The notes under the pieces were generated by a model. It was not told the DNA's origin and ran no database searches. It saw nothing but the letters and a program-made list of their open reading frames with translations. A stretch of 6,967 nucleotides of DNA. Origin: Nitrospirota bacterium (GTDB lineage: Bacteria; Nitrospirota; Thermodesulfovibrionia; UBA6902; DSMQ01). Location: contig JACQZD010000019.1 in NCBI GenBank assembly GCA_016207865.1, positions 1 through 6,967 on the forward strand, given 5' to 3'. Positions 6,783-6,967 of this stretch are shown one piece after another. The translations under genes and the position numbers were made by a program. Each line of letters opens with the position of its first letter. The first letter of the stretch is position 1.

Positions 6783-6791
6783 CCCTCCTTT
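6783..6791 (-). promoter_or_regulatory. Strong ribosome binding site that decides the start of the PilMN-like gene
   Basis: On the coding strand this reads AAAGGAGGG, a near-perfect anti-16S match, followed after TAT by TTG at 6779. The gap from AGGAGG to the TTG is only 4 nt, which is short but workable. No ATG or GTG in frame lies close downstream. The site argues that translation begins at this TTG and not at the ATG at 6908, whose upstream AGGGG is only 2 nt away. Confidence 0.6.
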
Positions 6792-6822
6792 TATGCTGTT
6801 AACAGGGTCTGAGTTCTGACAT

Positions 6823-6831
6823 ATTTTAGCA
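6823..6831 (-). promoter_or_regulatory. Possible extended -10 promoter element of the operon
   Basis: The coding strand reads TGCTAAAAT, matching the extended -10 pattern TGnTATAAT with one mismatch. It lies about 44 nt upstream of the proposed TTG start and would give a leader of roughly 35-40 nt holding the AAAGGAGGG site. No TTGACA-like -35 is found at the expected spacing; an extended -10 can partly compensate for that. This is a weak inference. If true, the ATG at 6908 lies upstream of the transcript start. Confidence 0.3.
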
Positions 6832-6839
6832 CAATTGCT

Positions 6840-6897
6840 GTCATTCCGTCCCGATTTTTTGGGAATGCTGCATCCAGCCTTTTCTTCTCTGGATTCC
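6840..6897. repeat. Degenerate composite palindromic repeat upstream of the operon
   Basis: This begins GTCATTCC (6840-6847) with CATTCC (6842-6847) pairing to GGAATG (6862-6867), then ATCCAG (6872-6877), and an opposed CTGGATTCC at 6889-6897. These are the same sequence ends as the units at 2725-2863, but the central parts have decayed. Read on the coding strand it is part of the open frame upstream of the TTG at 6779, which explains the odd N-terminal residues of the longest version of that gene. Confidence 0.7.
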
Positions 6898-6919
6898 TGT
6901 GGACACATATCCCCTATCC

Positions 6920-6942
6920 GTCATTCCGGCTTGTCCGGAATC
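6920..6942. repeat. Palindromic repeat unit near the right edge
   Basis: GTCATTCCGG followed by CTTGT and CCGGAATC: a 7-bp stem, ATTCCGG (6923-6929) with CCGGAAT (6935-6941). It has the same outer sequence as the other units in the window. With the decayed copy at 6840-6897 it fills the region in front of the operon. I see no gene between it and the right edge; the one short open stretch beginning ATG at 6961 stops within the repeat. Confidence 0.75.
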
Positions 6943-6967
6943 TTTCTTTAACAACCCCCATTTATCC

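Overview
The window holds most of one minus-strand operon for a type IV pilus or type II secretion-like envelope machine, read from the right edge (about 6967) to the left. In transcription order it encodes: a fused PilM/PilN-type inner-membrane protein (6779-5427), a PilO-like protein (5427-4882), a PilP/MshK/GspC-like protein (4892-4380), an outer-membrane secretin of the MshL kind that is split into two reading frames (4383-3955 and 3974-2880), a PilB/MshE-type assembly ATPase (2695-1046), and a PilC/MshG/GspF-type platform protein (from 1046, running off the left edge). No convincing plus-strand gene, RNA gene, CRISPR array or transposase is visible.

The gene order (MshI-, J-, K-, L-, E-, G-like) resembles the MSHA pilus cluster, but nothing like MshM or MshN lies between the secretin and the ATPase, where Vibrio-type clusters carry them. 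The parts fit one machine. The cytoplasmic ATPase would drive the platform protein. The PilMN-PilO-PilP set would bridge the inner membrane to the periplasm. The secretin would be the outer-membrane exit pore. No pilin, prepilin peptidase or retraction ATPase is in the window.

Most genes are tightly coupled: TAATG junctions at 5427 and 1046, an ATGA overlap at 4383, and an 11-nt overlap between the PilO- and PilP-like genes. The only sizeable non-coding stretches are 2696-2879 and about 6780-6967. Both are filled with short palindromic repeats of the GTCATTCC...GGAATCCAG kind.

The organism is a diderm bacterium, shown by the secretin and the lipobox. Moderate GC and this repeat type recall Nitrospirota (Thermodesulfovibrionia-like) or Desulfobacterota, but that is only an impression.

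The points most worth a second look are the frame break in the secretin, the repeats at both non-coding breaks (one set inflates the apparent start of the first gene), and the loss of the usual arginines in the c-di-GMP-binding-type N-domain of the ATPase. I see no wholly new system here. It is a recognisable pilus/secretion assembly operon with some unusual details.
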